Assembly (NCBI RefSeq): GCF_001593955.1 | Contig: NZ_LTAZ01000004.1 | Coordinates: forward strand, 372,001-436,000 | Reading direction: 5' to 3' | From: Halalkalicoccus paucihalophilus | GTDB taxonomy: Archaea; Halobacteriota; Halobacteria; Halobacteriales; Halalkalicoccaceae | DNA: 64,000 nucleotides | Shown: positions 54,142 to 63,757 of the stretch, in pieces | Numbering within the stretch: position 1 is the first letter of the stretch | How the letters are laid out: each line of letters begins with the position of its first letter | Program-made: the position numbers and the translations under genes | The notes under the pieces: generated by a model | What the model was told of the DNA's origin: nothing | The model's database searches: none | What the model saw: the letters and a program-made list of their open reading frames with translations, nothing else

Positions 54142-54990
54142 ATGGTAGAAAACGAGAGCGACACGTTCGACATCGGCGGCGAGTTGACCGTCCACCGACT
54201 CGGATTCGGCGCGATGCGGATCACCGGCGAGGAGATCATCGGCCCGCCCGAGGACGAGGAGGTGGCTCGGGAGGTCCTCGAACGCGCCCGCGAGATCGGT
54301 GTCGATTTCGTGGACACGGCCGATTCCTACGGTCCCGCAGTCAGCGAGCGTCTGATCGGCGAGACTTACGGACCGGACTACGAAGACGTCGTCGTCGCCA
54401 CCAAGGGCGGGCTCTGGCGCACGCTGGACGGGAGTTGGCCGCCCTGTGGCGACCCCGAGTACCTCCAGAACGCCCTGATGGGGAGTCTGGATCGCCTCGG
54501 CGTCGACTCGATCGACCTCTATCAGTTCCACCGGCCCGACCCCGAGGTGCCCTTCGAGGAGTCGGTCCAGCAGCTAGCGGAGTTCAAGGATCGAGGGCTG
54601 ATCGAGCACGTCGGCGTGAGCAACGTCTCGGTCGAACAGTTGGAGACCGCATGCGACATCGTCGAGGTCGCGACCGTCCAGAACGAGTTCAACGTCGGCG
54701 ACCGGAGCGACGAGGATGTACTCGAAGCGTGTGAGTACGCCGGGGTCGGCTTCATCCCGTGGTCGCCCATCGGCTCGGGCGACGACGACTTCGGGGACAA
54801 GGCCGACGTCGTCGCGGAGATCGCCGAGGCCCACGACGCGAGCGACTCGCAGATCGCGCTGGCGTGGCTGCTCCAGCGTTCGCCGGTGACGCTGCCGATC
54901 CCGGGAACCTCGAGCGTCGACCATCTGGAGGAGAACGTCGCGGCCTCGGGGATCGAACTCTCCGAGGACGAGATGAACAGGCTAGAGTAG
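54142..54990 (+). CDS. Aldo/keto reductase
   Basis: A 282-residue NADPH-dependent TIM-barrel oxidoreductase. The catalytic set is D in FVDTADSYG (with Y), K in VVATKGG, and H in LYQFHRPDP. The nucleotide-binding C-terminal region is RSPVTLPIPGTSSVDHLEEN. It reduces aldehydes and ketones or oxidises sugars, with substrate unknown. It starts a colinear set of conserved haloarchaeal genes running through carB. Confidence 0.93.
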   Translation: MVENESDTFDIGGELTVHRLGFGAMRITGEEIIGPPEDEEVAREVLERAREIGVDFVDTADSYGPAVSERLIGETYGPDYEDVVVATKGGLWRTLDGSWPPCGDPEYLQNALMGSLDRLGVDSIDLYQFHRPDPEVPFEESVQQLAEFKDRGLIEHVGVSNVSVEQLETACDIVEVATVQNEFNVGDRSDEDVLEACEYAGVGFIPWSPIGSGDDDFGDKADVVAEIAEAHDASDSQIALAWLLQRSPVTLPIPGTSSVDHLEENVAASGIELSEDEMNRLE

Positions 54991-55030
54991 GAAGCGGTAC
55001 CGTTTTCGGTCGCCCCGGCGGAGTACGGGT

Positions 55031-55438
55031 ATGAACGGGGACGCCGACATGACCCTCGCGTTCGACCTGGCGGCCTTACAGGAACTGGCCGAACCTGACC
55101 GCGTGTTCACCGACGCCCGGCAGTGGACCGAGTACGTCGGGGTCGTCAGCGAGAAGCCGACCTACGTCGTGACGAACTTCACGCGCAAACACCGGATCCG
55201 ACAGGACTTCTTCTCGGGCCCGCGCGGACGCGAGGAGAGTCTGGAGAGCGTTCGCGAGCAGTTCGACACCGACCGGCACGTCTTCGTCGGCACGGGCGAT
55301 GACGACCGCGAACTCGCAGAGCGCGTCGGCTGGGAGTACCTGCCCGTCGAGGACGCCGCCGATGCGGCGGGCTGGGATCTCGCGGCCGACGCCCCCGAAC
55401 CGGAACCCACGGAGGACGAACGGGACGACTGGCCCTGA
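55031..55438 (+). CDS. Conserved haloarchaeal protein (DUF7124-like)
   Basis: A 135-residue acidic soluble protein. Its core (LAEPDRVFTDARQWTEYVGVVSEK, then RKHRIRQDFFSGPRGREESL) is known to me from haloarchaeal DUF7124 proteins; the C-terminal 25 residues are acidic (PEPEPTEDERDDWP). No catalytic motif seen. It is 40 bp after the aldo/keto reductase and 40 bp before the next membrane protein, so it is likely in the same transcript. Confidence 0.75.
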   Translation: MNGDADMTLAFDLAALQELAEPDRVFTDARQWTEYVGVVSEKPTYVVTNFTRKHRIRQDFFSGPRGREESLESVREQFDTDRHVFVGTGDDDRELAERVGWEYLPVEDAADAAGWDLAADAPEPEPTEDERDDWP

Positions 55439-55477
55439 ACCGGGCAGGTTTATTGTATCGACGAGGAAGCGACTAGT

Positions 55478-56320
55478 ATGGAACTCGACGTTTCGCGGGC
55501 CCTGAAAGAAGGGCTCGGCCGACTGGCGAGTCGCAATGGCCTCGCCTTCGTCGTCGCCTTCGCGCTGATCGCGGTCGTCGGAAACGTCGCCCTCGACAGC
55601 GCGACGGTCGCGCTCGAAGCCCTCACCGCAGAGTTGGCCGCCGAGACGGGCCAGCCTCCGCCGACTACCCTGCCCGAAGGGGCGACGCCGCTCGCTCTCG
55701 ATCTCCCCGGCGCGGTCATTACCCTCCTCCTTCTGATCTGGCTGCTCGCGTGGGCCGCGACGAGCGTCCTCGCCGTGCGCGTCATGGCGAGCGAGCACAC
55801 GAGCGGGATCCCCGACGACCTGCTCTCGCGACGGCTGGCGTTCGCGACGGTCAACGAGGTCTTCGCCCGGATCGTGGTCCTCACGCTCATCACCATCGGG
55901 TTCGTCGCCCTCGTTCTCCCGGGGATCTTCCTCGCGATCTGTTTCTACTTCGTCCGGCCGCTGATCGCCATCGAGGACCGCAACGCGATCGACTCGATGA
56001 TCGAGAGCTGGCGGCTCTCGCGTGGCGATCGGGTCGCGATCCTCGGGGTACTGCTCGGCGCGGTCGTCGTCTACGTCGCGATCTCGCTGGCAGGCTCGCT
56101 CGGCGCGCTTGCCCTCTCGGCGCTTCCCGTCGCGGGAGCGATGGTCTCGGTCGTCGGGACCGTCGTCTCGATCGCCTTTGCGGCGGTCGCGAACGTCTTC
56201 TGGCTCGCCGCCTCGGCCCGAGCGTTCGTCCAGCTTCGCGAGCCGGCCGATCCTGAACCGGAGACCACGGACTTCGAGCCGGATGACAAGTGGGACGACC
56301 CCGCCGGCGTCGAGTGGTAG
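55478..56320 (+). CDS. Multi-span membrane protein (DUF7847-like)
   Basis: A 280-residue protein with six hydrophobic regions. A long helix pair (VVLTLITIGFVALVLPGIFLAICFYFV) precedes the motif RPLIAIEDRNAIDSMIESWRLSRGDR, which recurs in a family of haloarchaeal/bacterial integral membrane proteins of unknown role (glycerophosphoryl-diester-phosphodiesterase membrane-domain-like). The C-terminal 40 residues are acidic and cytoplasmic. DUF number is from memory. Confidence 0.78.
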   Translation: MELDVSRALKEGLGRLASRNGLAFVVAFALIAVVGNVALDSATVALEALTAELAAETGQPPPTTLPEGATPLALDLPGAVITLLLLIWLLAWAATSVLAVRVMASEHTSGIPDDLLSRRLAFATVNEVFARIVVLTLITIGFVALVLPGIFLAICFYFVRPLIAIEDRNAIDSMIESWRLSRGDRVAILGVLLGAVVVYVAISLAGSLGALALSALPVAGAMVSVVGTVVSIAFAAVANVFWLAASARAFVQLREPADPEPETTDFEPDDKWDDPAGVEW

Positions 56321-56361
56321 GAAACGCGCCCTTTAACCGATTGACGAGGTAAGAAAGAGCG

Positions 56362-56889
56362 ATGGCAACGCCCCGGGTTCCCGGCGACGAGGCGATCGAA
56401 CTCCCCTGTGGCGAGTCGGTCTCGCTCGCCCAGTTGGACATGGGGATGCGCGAGTACGCCTGTTCCTGCGGGGAGCGCCACGCCGTCGTGATGGACGTCC
56501 ACCCTCCATCCAGATTCGTCCCCGAGGCGATCGTCGAGGTGCTCAGAGAGACCGTCGAGACCGAAGACGAGTTCGGGGAGTTCGGCACGCCCCACGTCAT
56601 GGGGATCGTCCTAGAGGAGTTCCCCGAGGAGGTCGTCGCCGAGGACGTCTCGGAGAACGGCCAGGTGGGCTACTCGATGCTCTGGCTGACGGATTTCGAT
56701 TCTCGAAGACTCCACGTCATTGTCGTCGAGTTGCTGGTCGAGCTGATGGATCATGCGATCAGCCACAGCGAGGACGACGAGGCCGCCACCTCGTTCGAGG
56801 AGCAGATGCTCGAGTTCGACGTCGAGGCGTTCGTCGACGACTATCGAAAGGCTCGCGAGTTCGAGAGCGAATACGACCGGCCGGCCTGA
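56362..56889 (+). CDS. DUF5815-like haloarchaeal protein
   Basis: A 175-residue acidic cytoplasmic protein. Two cysteine-bearing motifs near the N-terminus (LPCGESVSL and YACSCGERHAVVMDVHPPSRFVP) suggest a small zinc-binding treble-clef-like site C..C..C. The remainder is helical and acidic. I recognise it as the haloarchaeal DUF5815 family, whose function is not known. It lies 41 bp before the sulfite-oxidase-family gene. Confidence 0.78.
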   Translation: MATPRVPGDEAIELPCGESVSLAQLDMGMREYACSCGERHAVVMDVHPPSRFVPEAIVEVLRETVETEDEFGEFGTPHVMGIVLEEFPEEVVAEDVSENGQVGYSMLWLTDFDSRRLHVIVVELLVELMDHAISHSEDDEAATSFEEQMLEFDVEAFVDDYRKAREFESEYDRPA

Positions 56890-56930
56890 GGCGGGACAAA
56901 CGGTTTGTGGCCGAACGTTCATTTGGATGT

Positions 56931-58166
56931 ATGGCTACCATCGACCGCTCGCGGGAACGCCGCGAGGAGATCGAGGCGATCCTCGAACGGAAACCCGGCG
57001 TCCGCGAGGTCCGCGACGAGGCCGACCGCTACACCGTCGTCGGGGCCGCGAGCCGGGGAACGTATGCGAACTGGTTGACGCCCGTCGAGGAGCACTTCGT
57101 CTGTCATCGCAACGCGATCCCCGAGATCGAGGACGACTCGTGGACCGTCTCCTTTTCGGGCGGTCTCGACGGCGAGGCTTCCGTGGCCGAGCTCACTGAG
57201 CGCTTCCCGACGGTCGCGGTCGCCCACACGATGGAGTGTGCGGGAAACGGTCGCGGACAGCACGACCCCGAGACCGCAAGCGTTCAGTGGGGCTTCGAGG
57301 CCGCCGCCACTGCCGTCTGGACGGGCGTTCCCCTCAGTTCGGTGCTACGCGCCTATGCCGAGGACCTCCCCGAATCGGGCTGGCTGACCGCGATCGGCGG
57401 TGACCCCGGCGAGGAGGGCGTCTTCGCCCGGTCGATCCCCCTCGAGAAGGCGACCGACGAGTGTATCCTCGCCGTGGGTGTCAACGGGCAACCCATCCCC
57501 GCCGAACACGGCTATCCCGTCCGGCTTCTCGTCCCCGGTTGGTACGGCGTCAACAGCGTGAAATGGCTCGACGAGCTCCGTCTGGCCGATTCGATGGTGA
57601 CGGAGGGTGCTCTCGACAGGCCGGGGAGTCACGCGAGATGGCAACAGGAGGACTACCGGATCCACCCCGCGGGCGAGAGTCCCGAGCCGATGGCGACCGT
57701 CGAGACGTTCGACACGTGGGACCAACTGCGCTCCGAAGAAATCGATCACCCCTACACGTTCGACCAGCATGTCATGTCGCTGATCGGCGCGCCCGACGGC
57801 GAGGAACCGGTCCGCGCGGGCTCGGTCGACGTCTGCGGGGTCGCGTGGGCGGGCGACGATTCGGTCGAGAAGGTAGAAGTCTCGTTCGACGGCGGGGACA
57901 GTTGGACGGAAGCCGAGCGCTTCGGTCCCGACTATGCGGGCGCGTGGCGGCTCTTTCGGACCTCGTGGGAGGCGACGCCGGGGGCCCACACGCTCGTCTC
58001 GCGGGCGAGCGACGACCGGGGCCGAACCCAGCCCGCAACGATCGGCACGCCCGAGGAAGGCTTTGGGGCCCTCGATTCGGGCCGGTATCCCTGGAACGAG
58101 GGCGGCTACGCCGCGAACGCCTTTCTGCCGAACGCCGTCGAGGTCGAAGTCGAACCCTCGGAGTAG
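56931..58166 (+). CDS. Sulfite oxidase-family molybdopterin oxidoreductase
   Basis: A 411-residue molybdenum enzyme of the sulfite oxidase fold. The Mo-ligand cysteine is C103 in AHTMECAGNGRG; HFVCHRNAIPEI lies near residue 60, and the Mo-co dimerisation domain fills the C-terminal 120 residues (VEVSFDGGDSWTEAERF). There is no signal peptide, so it is cytoplasmic; in-cluster partner genes for electron transfer are absent. Sulfite or another oxyanion may be the substrate. ATG at 56931, 41 bp after the previous stop. Confidence 0.9.
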   Translation: MATIDRSRERREEIEAILERKPGVREVRDEADRYTVVGAASRGTYANWLTPVEEHFVCHRNAIPEIEDDSWTVSFSGGLDGEASVAELTERFPTVAVAHTMECAGNGRGQHDPETASVQWGFEAAATAVWTGVPLSSVLRAYAEDLPESGWLTAIGGDPGEEGVFARSIPLEKATDECILAVGVNGQPIPAEHGYPVRLLVPGWYGVNSVKWLDELRLADSMVTEGALDRPGSHARWQQEDYRIHPAGESPEPMATVETFDTWDQLRSEEIDHPYTFDQHVMSLIGAPDGEEPVRAGSVDVCGVAWAGDDSVEKVEVSFDGGDSWTEAERFGPDYAGAWRLFRTSWEATPGAHTLVSRASDDRGRTQPATIGTPEEGFGALDSGRYPWNEGGYAANAFLPNAVEVEVEPSE

Positions 58167-58245
58167 GCTTCGAATCTCGAAATTCGGCTTCGCTTTTCAC
58201 AACGTATCGTTTCTCTTATTACGATGTGCGAACTGGGTTCGGGTG

Positions 58246-61200
58246 ATGACCGACGAGGACACGGTCGACGGGGAGCAACGGACGATCCTTCTCATCGGGA
58301 GCGGCCCGATTCAGATCGGACAGGCCGCCGAGTTCGACTACTCGGGCGCGCAGGCCTGCCGAGCACTACAGGAGGAGGGCGTCCGAGTCGTCCTCGTCAA
58401 CTCGAACCCCGCGACGATCATGACCGACCCCGAGATGGCCGACAAAGTATACATCGAACCCATCACCACTGGAGCCATCGGGGAGATAATCAGGAAAGAA
58501 CAGCCCGACGGCGTGATCGCGGGGCTGGGCGGCCAGACCGGATTGAACGTCACCGCCGAGCTCGCGGAAGAGGGCATCCTCGAGGAACACGACGTCGAGA
58601 TCATGGGCACGCCCCTCGATACCATCTACGCGACCGAGGACCGCGACCAGTTCCGCCACCGGATGGAGCAGTTGGGACAGCCGATGCCCCGCTCGCGGAC
58701 CATCGAGTCCGTCGGCGAGGTCGAGGACGCCGTCGAGGCCGTCGGCGGCCTGCCCGTGATCATGCGTACGACCTACACGCTCGGTGGGAGCGGATCGGGC
58801 GTCGTCGAGGAAATGGACGAGCTAAAGGAGTCCGTTCGCAAGGGGCTTCGCCTCTCCCGGAACGGCGAGGTGCTGATCACGGAGTCCATTTCGGGTTGGG
58901 TCGAACTCGAGTACGAGGTAATGAGAGACGCCGACGACTCGTGTATCATCATCTGCAACATGGAGAACATCGACCCGATGGGCATCCACACCGGCGAGTC
59001 CACCGTGGTCACGCCCTCGCAGGTGATCCCGGACGACGGCCACCAGGAGATGCGTTCGGCCGCGTTGGAGGTCATTCGGGACTTGGGCATCCAGGGCGGC
59101 TGTAACATCCAGTTCGCCTGGCGCGACGACGGCACGCCCGGCGGCGAGTACCGCGTCGTGGAGGTCAACCCACGGGTCTCTCGCTCGTCGGCGCTGGCGT
59201 CGAAGGCGACGGGCTACCCGATCGCGCGCGTGACCGCGAAGGTCGCGCTGGGCAAACGGCTCCACGAGATCGACAACGAGATCACCGGCGAGACCACCGC
59301 CGCCTTCGAGCCCGCGATCGACTACGTCGTGACGAAGGTCCCGCGCTGGCCCAAGGACAAGTTCGACGAGGTCGACTTCGAACTCGGCACCGCGATGAAG
59401 AGTACGGGAGAAGCGATGTCAATCGGGCGGACCTTCGAGGAGTCGCTGTTGAAGGCGCTTCGTTCCACCGAATACGACCCCAACGTCGAGTGGGACGACC
59501 TCTCGGACGAGGAACTCGAACGGGACTACCTCGAGACGCCCTCGCCGGATCGCCACTACGGGATGTTCGAGGCCTTCTCGCGGGGCTACTCGGTCGAGGA
59601 AGTGTGCGAGCTCACCGGCATTCAGGAGTGGTACACGGAGCGCTACGAGAACGTCGCCGAGGCGGCCGACGCCGCTCAGAACGGCGACTTCGCGGGTGCG
59701 GCTGAGATCGGCTTTACGAACGCACAGGTCGCCGCGGGGATCGACGCCAGCGAGGCCTCGACGATCCCACAGGCCGACGGCGGCGCGATCGACGCAGTCG
59801 AGGCGAGTGCGCCCGAGCGGGACTTCAAACAGGTCGACACCTGCGCCGGCGAGTTCGCCGCCTCGACGCCGTACTACTACTCCGCACGCGCCCGCGGCGA
59901 CCGGCTGGGTCGCGACGAGGTGCAGGTCGATACCGACGTCGAGAGCGTCGTGATCGTCGGGGGTGGCCCCATCCGCATCGGGCAGGGCGTCGAGTTCGAC
60001 TACTGTACGGTTCACGCCGTCCAGGCGCTCCGCGAGAACGGCATCGAGGCCCACGTTGTTAACAACAACCCCGAAACCGTTTCGACGGACTACGACACCT
60101 CCGACGGGCTCTTTTTCGAACCCATCACCGCAGAGGAGGTCGCGGACGTGATCGAGGCCACGGGTGCCGACGGCGCGATGATCCAGTTCGGCGGCCAGAC
60201 CTCCGTCGACATCGGCGAACCGCTGGAGCAGGAGATCGAGCGTCGTGGGCTGGACTGTGAGATCATGGGTACGGCCGTCGACGCGATGGACCTCGCGGAG
60301 GATCGCGACCGGTTCAACGGACTCATGGACGAACTGGGCATCGCCCAACCCGAGGGCGGCACTGCCACGAGCGAGGCCGAGGCGCTCGATCTCGCCCACG
60401 AGATCGGCTATCCCGTGCTCGTTCGCCCCTCCTACGTGCTGGGCGGGCGGGCGATGGAGGTCGTCGATTCCGACGCGGAACTCACGGAGTACATCGAGGA
60501 GGCGGTGCGGGTTGCCCCCGACAAGCCGATCCTCGTCGACAAGTTCCTCGAAGGCGGCGTCGAACTCGACGTCGACGCCGTTTCCGACGGCGAGCGCGTG
60601 CTGATCGGCGGGATCATGGAGCACGTCGAAAGCGCCGGCGTCCACTCGGGGGATTCGGCGTGTATGATCCCGCCGCGCTGGCTCGAGGCCGACGCGATGG
60701 GGCGCATCCGCGAGGTGACCGAACAGATCGCCCGCGCGCTCGACACGGTAGGACTGCTCAACGTCCAACTCGCTGTCTACAAGGGAGACGTCTACGTCTT
60801 GGAGGCCAATCCGCGTTCCTCGCGTACCGTTCCCTTCGTCTCGAAAGCTACCGGAGTCCCGATCGCGAAGGTCGCCGCACAGGTGATGGCCGGGTCGAGC
60901 CTCGACGATCTCGATGTGCACGAGGGGATTCCCGAACAGACCAGCGTCAAGGAGGTCGTTCTGCCGTTCGACCGCCTGCCCGGTTCCGACCCGCGACTCG
61001 GCCCCGAGATGAAATCGACCGGGGAAGTCATGGGCACCGCTGACTCCTTCGGCAAGGCCTACTGGAAGGCCCAGCAGGCCGCCGGGGCCGTCCTGCCGCG
61101 GGGTGGAACCGCCGTGATCGACCTCGACGTCGACGGGTTCGAGGAGTTCTACGAGGTCAAGGAGTTCGACGACGTGCCGGAGGCGATCCGCGAGGGCAAG

Positions 61201-61383
61201 GTCGATCTCGTGATCACGCGGGACCGTGAGTCGCTCCACACCGCCGTCGAGGAGGACGTCACCTACTACTCGACGGCCCCGAGCGTGCAGGCGGCCCTCG
61301 AGGCGCTCCGTGCGCGCGACGATCCCCTCGACGTGCGGGCGGTCTCCGATCGCCCCGTGCGCGAGGCCGAGTGGGGCCGGTAA
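58246..61383 (+). CDS. carB: Carbamoyl-phosphate synthase, large subunit
   Basis: A 1045-residue full-length CarB. The first ATP-grasp half starts LLIGSGPIQIGQAAEFDYSG and the second VVIVGGGPIRIGQGVEFDYC, the mirror pair typical of the family. The MGS-like allosteric C-terminus is present to the end. It makes carbamoyl phosphate for arginine and pyrimidine synthesis from bicarbonate, glutamine-derived ammonia and two ATP. Its partner carA is on the opposite strand downstream, not in the same operon. Confidence 0.96.
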   Translation: MTDEDTVDGEQRTILLIGSGPIQIGQAAEFDYSGAQACRALQEEGVRVVLVNSNPATIMTDPEMADKVYIEPITTGAIGEIIRKEQPDGVIAGLGGQTGLNVTAELAEEGILEEHDVEIMGTPLDTIYATEDRDQFRHRMEQLGQPMPRSRTIESVGEVEDAVEAVGGLPVIMRTTYTLGGSGSGVVEEMDELKESVRKGLRLSRNGEVLITESISGWVELEYEVMRDADDSCIIICNMENIDPMGIHTGESTVVTPSQVIPDDGHQEMRSAALEVIRDLGIQGGCNIQFAWRDDGTPGGEYRVVEVNPRVSRSSALASKATGYPIARVTAKVALGKRLHEIDNEITGETTAAFEPAIDYVVTKVPRWPKDKFDEVDFELGTAMKSTGEAMSIGRTFEESLLKALRSTEYDPNVEWDDLSDEELERDYLETPSPDRHYGMFEAFSRGYSVEEVCELTGIQEWYTERYENVAEAADAAQNGDFAGAAEIGFTNAQVAAGIDASEASTIPQADGGAIDAVEASAPERDFKQVDTCAGEFAASTPYYYSARARGDRLGRDEVQVDTDVESVVIVGGGPIRIGQGVEFDYCTVHAVQALRENGIEAHVVNNNPETVSTDYDTSDGLFFEPITAEEVADVIEATGADGAMIQFGGQTSVDIGEPLEQEIERRGLDCEIMGTAVDAMDLAEDRDRFNGLMDELGIAQPEGGTATSEAEALDLAHEIGYPVLVRPSYVLGGRAMEVVDSDAELTEYIEEAVRVAPDKPILVDKFLEGGVELDVDAVSDGERVLIGGIMEHVESAGVHSGDSACMIPPRWLEADAMGRIREVTEQIARALDTVGLLNVQLAVYKGDVYVLEANPRSSRTVPFVSKATGVPIAKVAAQVMAGSSLDDLDVHEGIPEQTSVKEVVLPFDRLPGSDPRLGPEMKSTGEVMGTADSFGKAYWKAQQAAGAVLPRGGTAVIDLDVDGFEEFYEVKEFDDVPEAIREGKVDLVITRDRESLHTAVEEDVTYYSTAPSVQAALEALRARDDPLDVRAVSDRPVREAEWGR

Positions 61384-61427
61384 CTGCCGGGTAAACCTTC
61401 AACCCGCTCGGGCCTCTCAGTCGAGCC

Positions 61428-62129
61428 ATGGCTATCGAAACCGTCCTGGTAGCGGGCGCGAGCGGGAAGACGGGTCGCGAGGTCCTGAACCTCCTTCGGA
61501 ACACCGACCTCCACGTGCGCGCGATGACGCGCGACCCGGCGAACGTCGGTCGACTGGAGCGCCTGGGAGCCGACGAGGTGATCGTCGGGAACCTCCTGCA
61601 TCTGGCCGACGCCGACCGGGCGGTGCGTGACGTCGACGCCGTGTTCTGTGCCGTGGGGACGACACCCGGGCTCGACGCGCTTTTCGGCGAGTTCGTCGAC
61701 GGCGAGGGCGTGATCAACCTCGTCGACGCCGCGAGCGAGGAGGGCGTCGAACACTTCGTCTTCGAGTCCTCGCTTGGCGTCGGCGACGCGAAGGCGGGGC
61801 TACCGCTTCCCGCTCGGCTCCTCATCGGGCCGATCCTGCGGGCGAAAGACGACTCCGAGAGCCACCTCCGGGAGTCGGGGCTGACGTATACGATCCTCCG
61901 GCCCGGCGGGCTGACGAACGGCCCGCCGACCGGCGAGGTCGTCGTCGGGGAGGGCGGCGATTCGGTCTCGGGGCGGATCCCGCGGGCCGACGTCGCCCGC
62001 CTCATGATCGCTGCACCCTTCACGCCCGACGCGGAGGATCGCACCCTCGAGGTCGTGAGCCACGAGGGGCTCAGGGGCACGCCCCGAAACACGGTTCGGA
62101 TGACGTGGACCGAACCGAGCGCGGTCTAG
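61428..62129 (+). CDS. NAD(P)-binding SDR-family protein
   Basis: A 233-residue atypical short-chain dehydrogenase (NmrA/SDR_a5 type). The nucleotide loop is LVAGASGKTGREVL (residues 6-19); the middle contains VFESSLGVGDAK, with the Ser-x-Gly-x pattern in place of a canonical YxxxK. Members bind NAD(P)H and act on flavins, quinones or as redox sensors. It follows carB by 44 bp on the same strand. Substrate unknown. Confidence 0.87.
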   Translation: MAIETVLVAGASGKTGREVLNLLRNTDLHVRAMTRDPANVGRLERLGADEVIVGNLLHLADADRAVRDVDAVFCAVGTTPGLDALFGEFVDGEGVINLVDAASEEGVEHFVFESSLGVGDAKAGLPLPARLLIGPILRAKDDSESHLRESGLTYTILRPGGLTNGPPTGEVVVGEGGDSVSGRIPRADVARLMIAAPFTPDAEDRTLEVVSHEGLRGTPRNTVRMTWTEPSAV

Positions 62130-62247
62130 AATCCGACCGGACGACCGTCGCTAAAACACCGGACCCCCGTTCTCGATTCGGGAGGCGTTCCGCTTCGGGC
62201 GCTCTCCCGGCCGAAGGGTTAATAGCCCGTTTTGCGCACCGTCCAGT

Positions 62248-62600
62248 GTGGCGTTCGGACTGACAACTGGTGGCGGGAATCTAGTCGTCGGTGGCGTCCT
62301 CCTCGTCGTCGGATACCTCGTCAAACACCGCCACTGGACGTGGCTCATCAGTGAGACGACTGCCCTCGTATCACAGGACGATAGAACCGCTCCCCTCGTC
62401 GGGAGTCTCGTTGGAGACCTCTCTGTGACCATCGGAGGGGTACTCGTGCTCGTCGATTCCTCTCAGATCTCGGTGTTCTGGGGGACCTGCCCGACTGGAT
62501 ACTCCTGGCGCTCCTCGCGGCGACCACCGTTCTGATCGCCCCTCGGCTGGGGTGTCGCCCACGACTCGACGAACGATACCACCCCTGCCGGAAGCCCTAA
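62248..62600 (+). pseudogene. Small DUF3784-like membrane protein, frameshifted
   Basis: GTG 62248 opens MAFGLTTGGGNLVVGGVLLVVG, then YLVKHRHWTWLIS, a DUF3784-type first span with the lysine/Trp motif. After about codon 70 the frame loses family character; one base over, from about 62460, the frame reads LGVLGDLPDWILLALLAATTVLIA, a good second span with a cytoplasmic tail, ending at TAA 62598-62600. Two ends in different frames and the right overall length indicate a single-base frameshift near 62455-62465. The last 4 bp overlap the convergent carA stop. Confidence 0.6.
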
Positions 62601-63655
62601 TCGGCGGTCGCGACCGGCCTGTCGACCAGTTCGAGGACCCTGTCGAAGAAATCCAGCGAGTCGTGGGGCCCGGGGTTGGCCTCGGGGTGATACTGGCGGG
62701 TGAGGACGCCCAACTCGTCGCTGTCGAGTCCCTCGGGCGTGTCGTCGTTGACGTTGACCTGCGTCACGTCGAGATCACCGGGTTCCGAGACGGTGTAACC
62801 GTGGTTCTGCGTCGTCATCACCACCCGTCCGGAGCGCAGATCCCTGACTGGTTGGTTGACGCCGCGATGGCCGAAGACCATCTTCTCGGTCTCGCCGCCG
62901 AGTGCCCGGGCGACGACCTGCTGGCCGAGACAGATCCCCGCGATCGGCAGGTCGCCGACGAACTCCTCGACCAACTCTTGGGCGGCCCCGAAGTTCGCTG
63001 GATCGCCCGGCCCGTTCGAGATGAAGAGCACGTCGGGATCCAGCTCGCGGATCTCCGCGGGTGTCGTGTCGTAGGGCAGGACGTGGACGTCCGCGCCCCG
63101 GTCGGTCAGCGAGGAGGTGATCGACCCCTTCGCGCCACAGTCGATCAGCGCGACGTCGTACTCGCCCTCACCCTCGACGACGTAGCGCTCGTCGACACTG
63201 ACCTGCGCGCCGATATCAGTGTGCTCGCTCATCCCCTTGCAGGCGTCGAGTTCCGCGAGTGCGTCCTCGGGCGTGACCTCGGGACCGGCAGCGATCCCAC
63301 ACTTCATCGCCCCCTCGTCGCGGATCTCGGTGACCAAATCGCGCGTGTCGATGTGGTCGATCGCGGGGACTCCTTCCGCCGTGAGCCACTCGGCGACGTC
63401 GTCGGTCAGTTCGAGCGCGACGGCCGCGGTGGGGTGGATCCGGTCGGATTCGAATCGCTCGTCTCGAACGCCGTAGTTCCCGATCAGGGGATAGGAGAAG
63501 GTCAACACCTGTTCCTCGTAGGAGGGGTCGGTCAGGCTCTCCTCGTAGCCCGTATACGCGGTCGTGAAGACTAGCTCCCCTCGGGCCGTCCCCGGTGCAC
63601 GCGCGCGCGCTTCCAGAACACGACCCCCCTCGAGTGCCAGGTAGGCGTCCGACAT
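62597..63655 (-). CDS. carA: Carbamoyl-phosphate synthase, small (glutaminase) subunit
   Basis: A 352-residue CarA. The nucleophile C242 is in IAGICLGQQVVA and the triad His is in HRGVNQPV/ NHGYTVSEPGDL further on. The N-terminal CPSase-small domain includes the ALEGGRVLEARARAPG start. It supplies ammonia from glutamine to CarB. It is on the opposite strand to carB and divergent from an Lrp-type gene; TATA-like TTTATACC lies near 63682-63690, about 30 bp upstream of the ATG. Confidence 0.95.
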   Translation of the reverse strand: MSDAYLALEGGRVLEARARAPGTARGELVFTTAYTGYEESLTDPSYEEQVLTFSYPLIGNYGVRDERFESDRIHPTAAVALELTDDVAEWLTAEGVPAIDHIDTRDLVTEIRDEGAMKCGIAAGPEVTPEDALAELDACKGMSEHTDIGAQVSVDERYVVEGEGEYDVALIDCGAKGSITSSLTDRGADVHVLPYDTTPAEIRELDPDVLFISNGPGDPANFGAAQELVEEFVGDLPIAGICLGQQVVARALGGETEKMVFGHRGVNQPVRDLRSGRVVMTTQNHGYTVSEPGDLDVTQVNVNDDTPEGLDSDELGVLTRQYHPEANPGPHDSLDFFDRVLELVDRPVATAD

Positions 63656-63681
63656 TACGAGAAGCGTATGAACAGACCGGG

Positions 63682-63735
63682 TATAAACCTTGCTTTCGAA
63701 GCGAAGTTACGAATTTCGTAACGATAAAGCGGCCG
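63682..63735. promoter_or_regulatory. Divergent promoters of carA and lrp with 17-bp palindrome
   Basis: GTTACGAATTTCGTAAC at 63706-63722 is a perfect palindrome (8-bp arms, one central base). A carA TATA box is at about 63682-63690 on the minus strand and the lrp TATA (GATAAAG, 63723-63729) lies about 30 bp before its ATG, so one bound protein could control both promoters. An Lrp/AsnC dimer is the natural candidate; binding is inferred. Confidence 0.6.
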
Positions 63736-63757
63736 GGCGACTAAGCCGAAGACCTCA

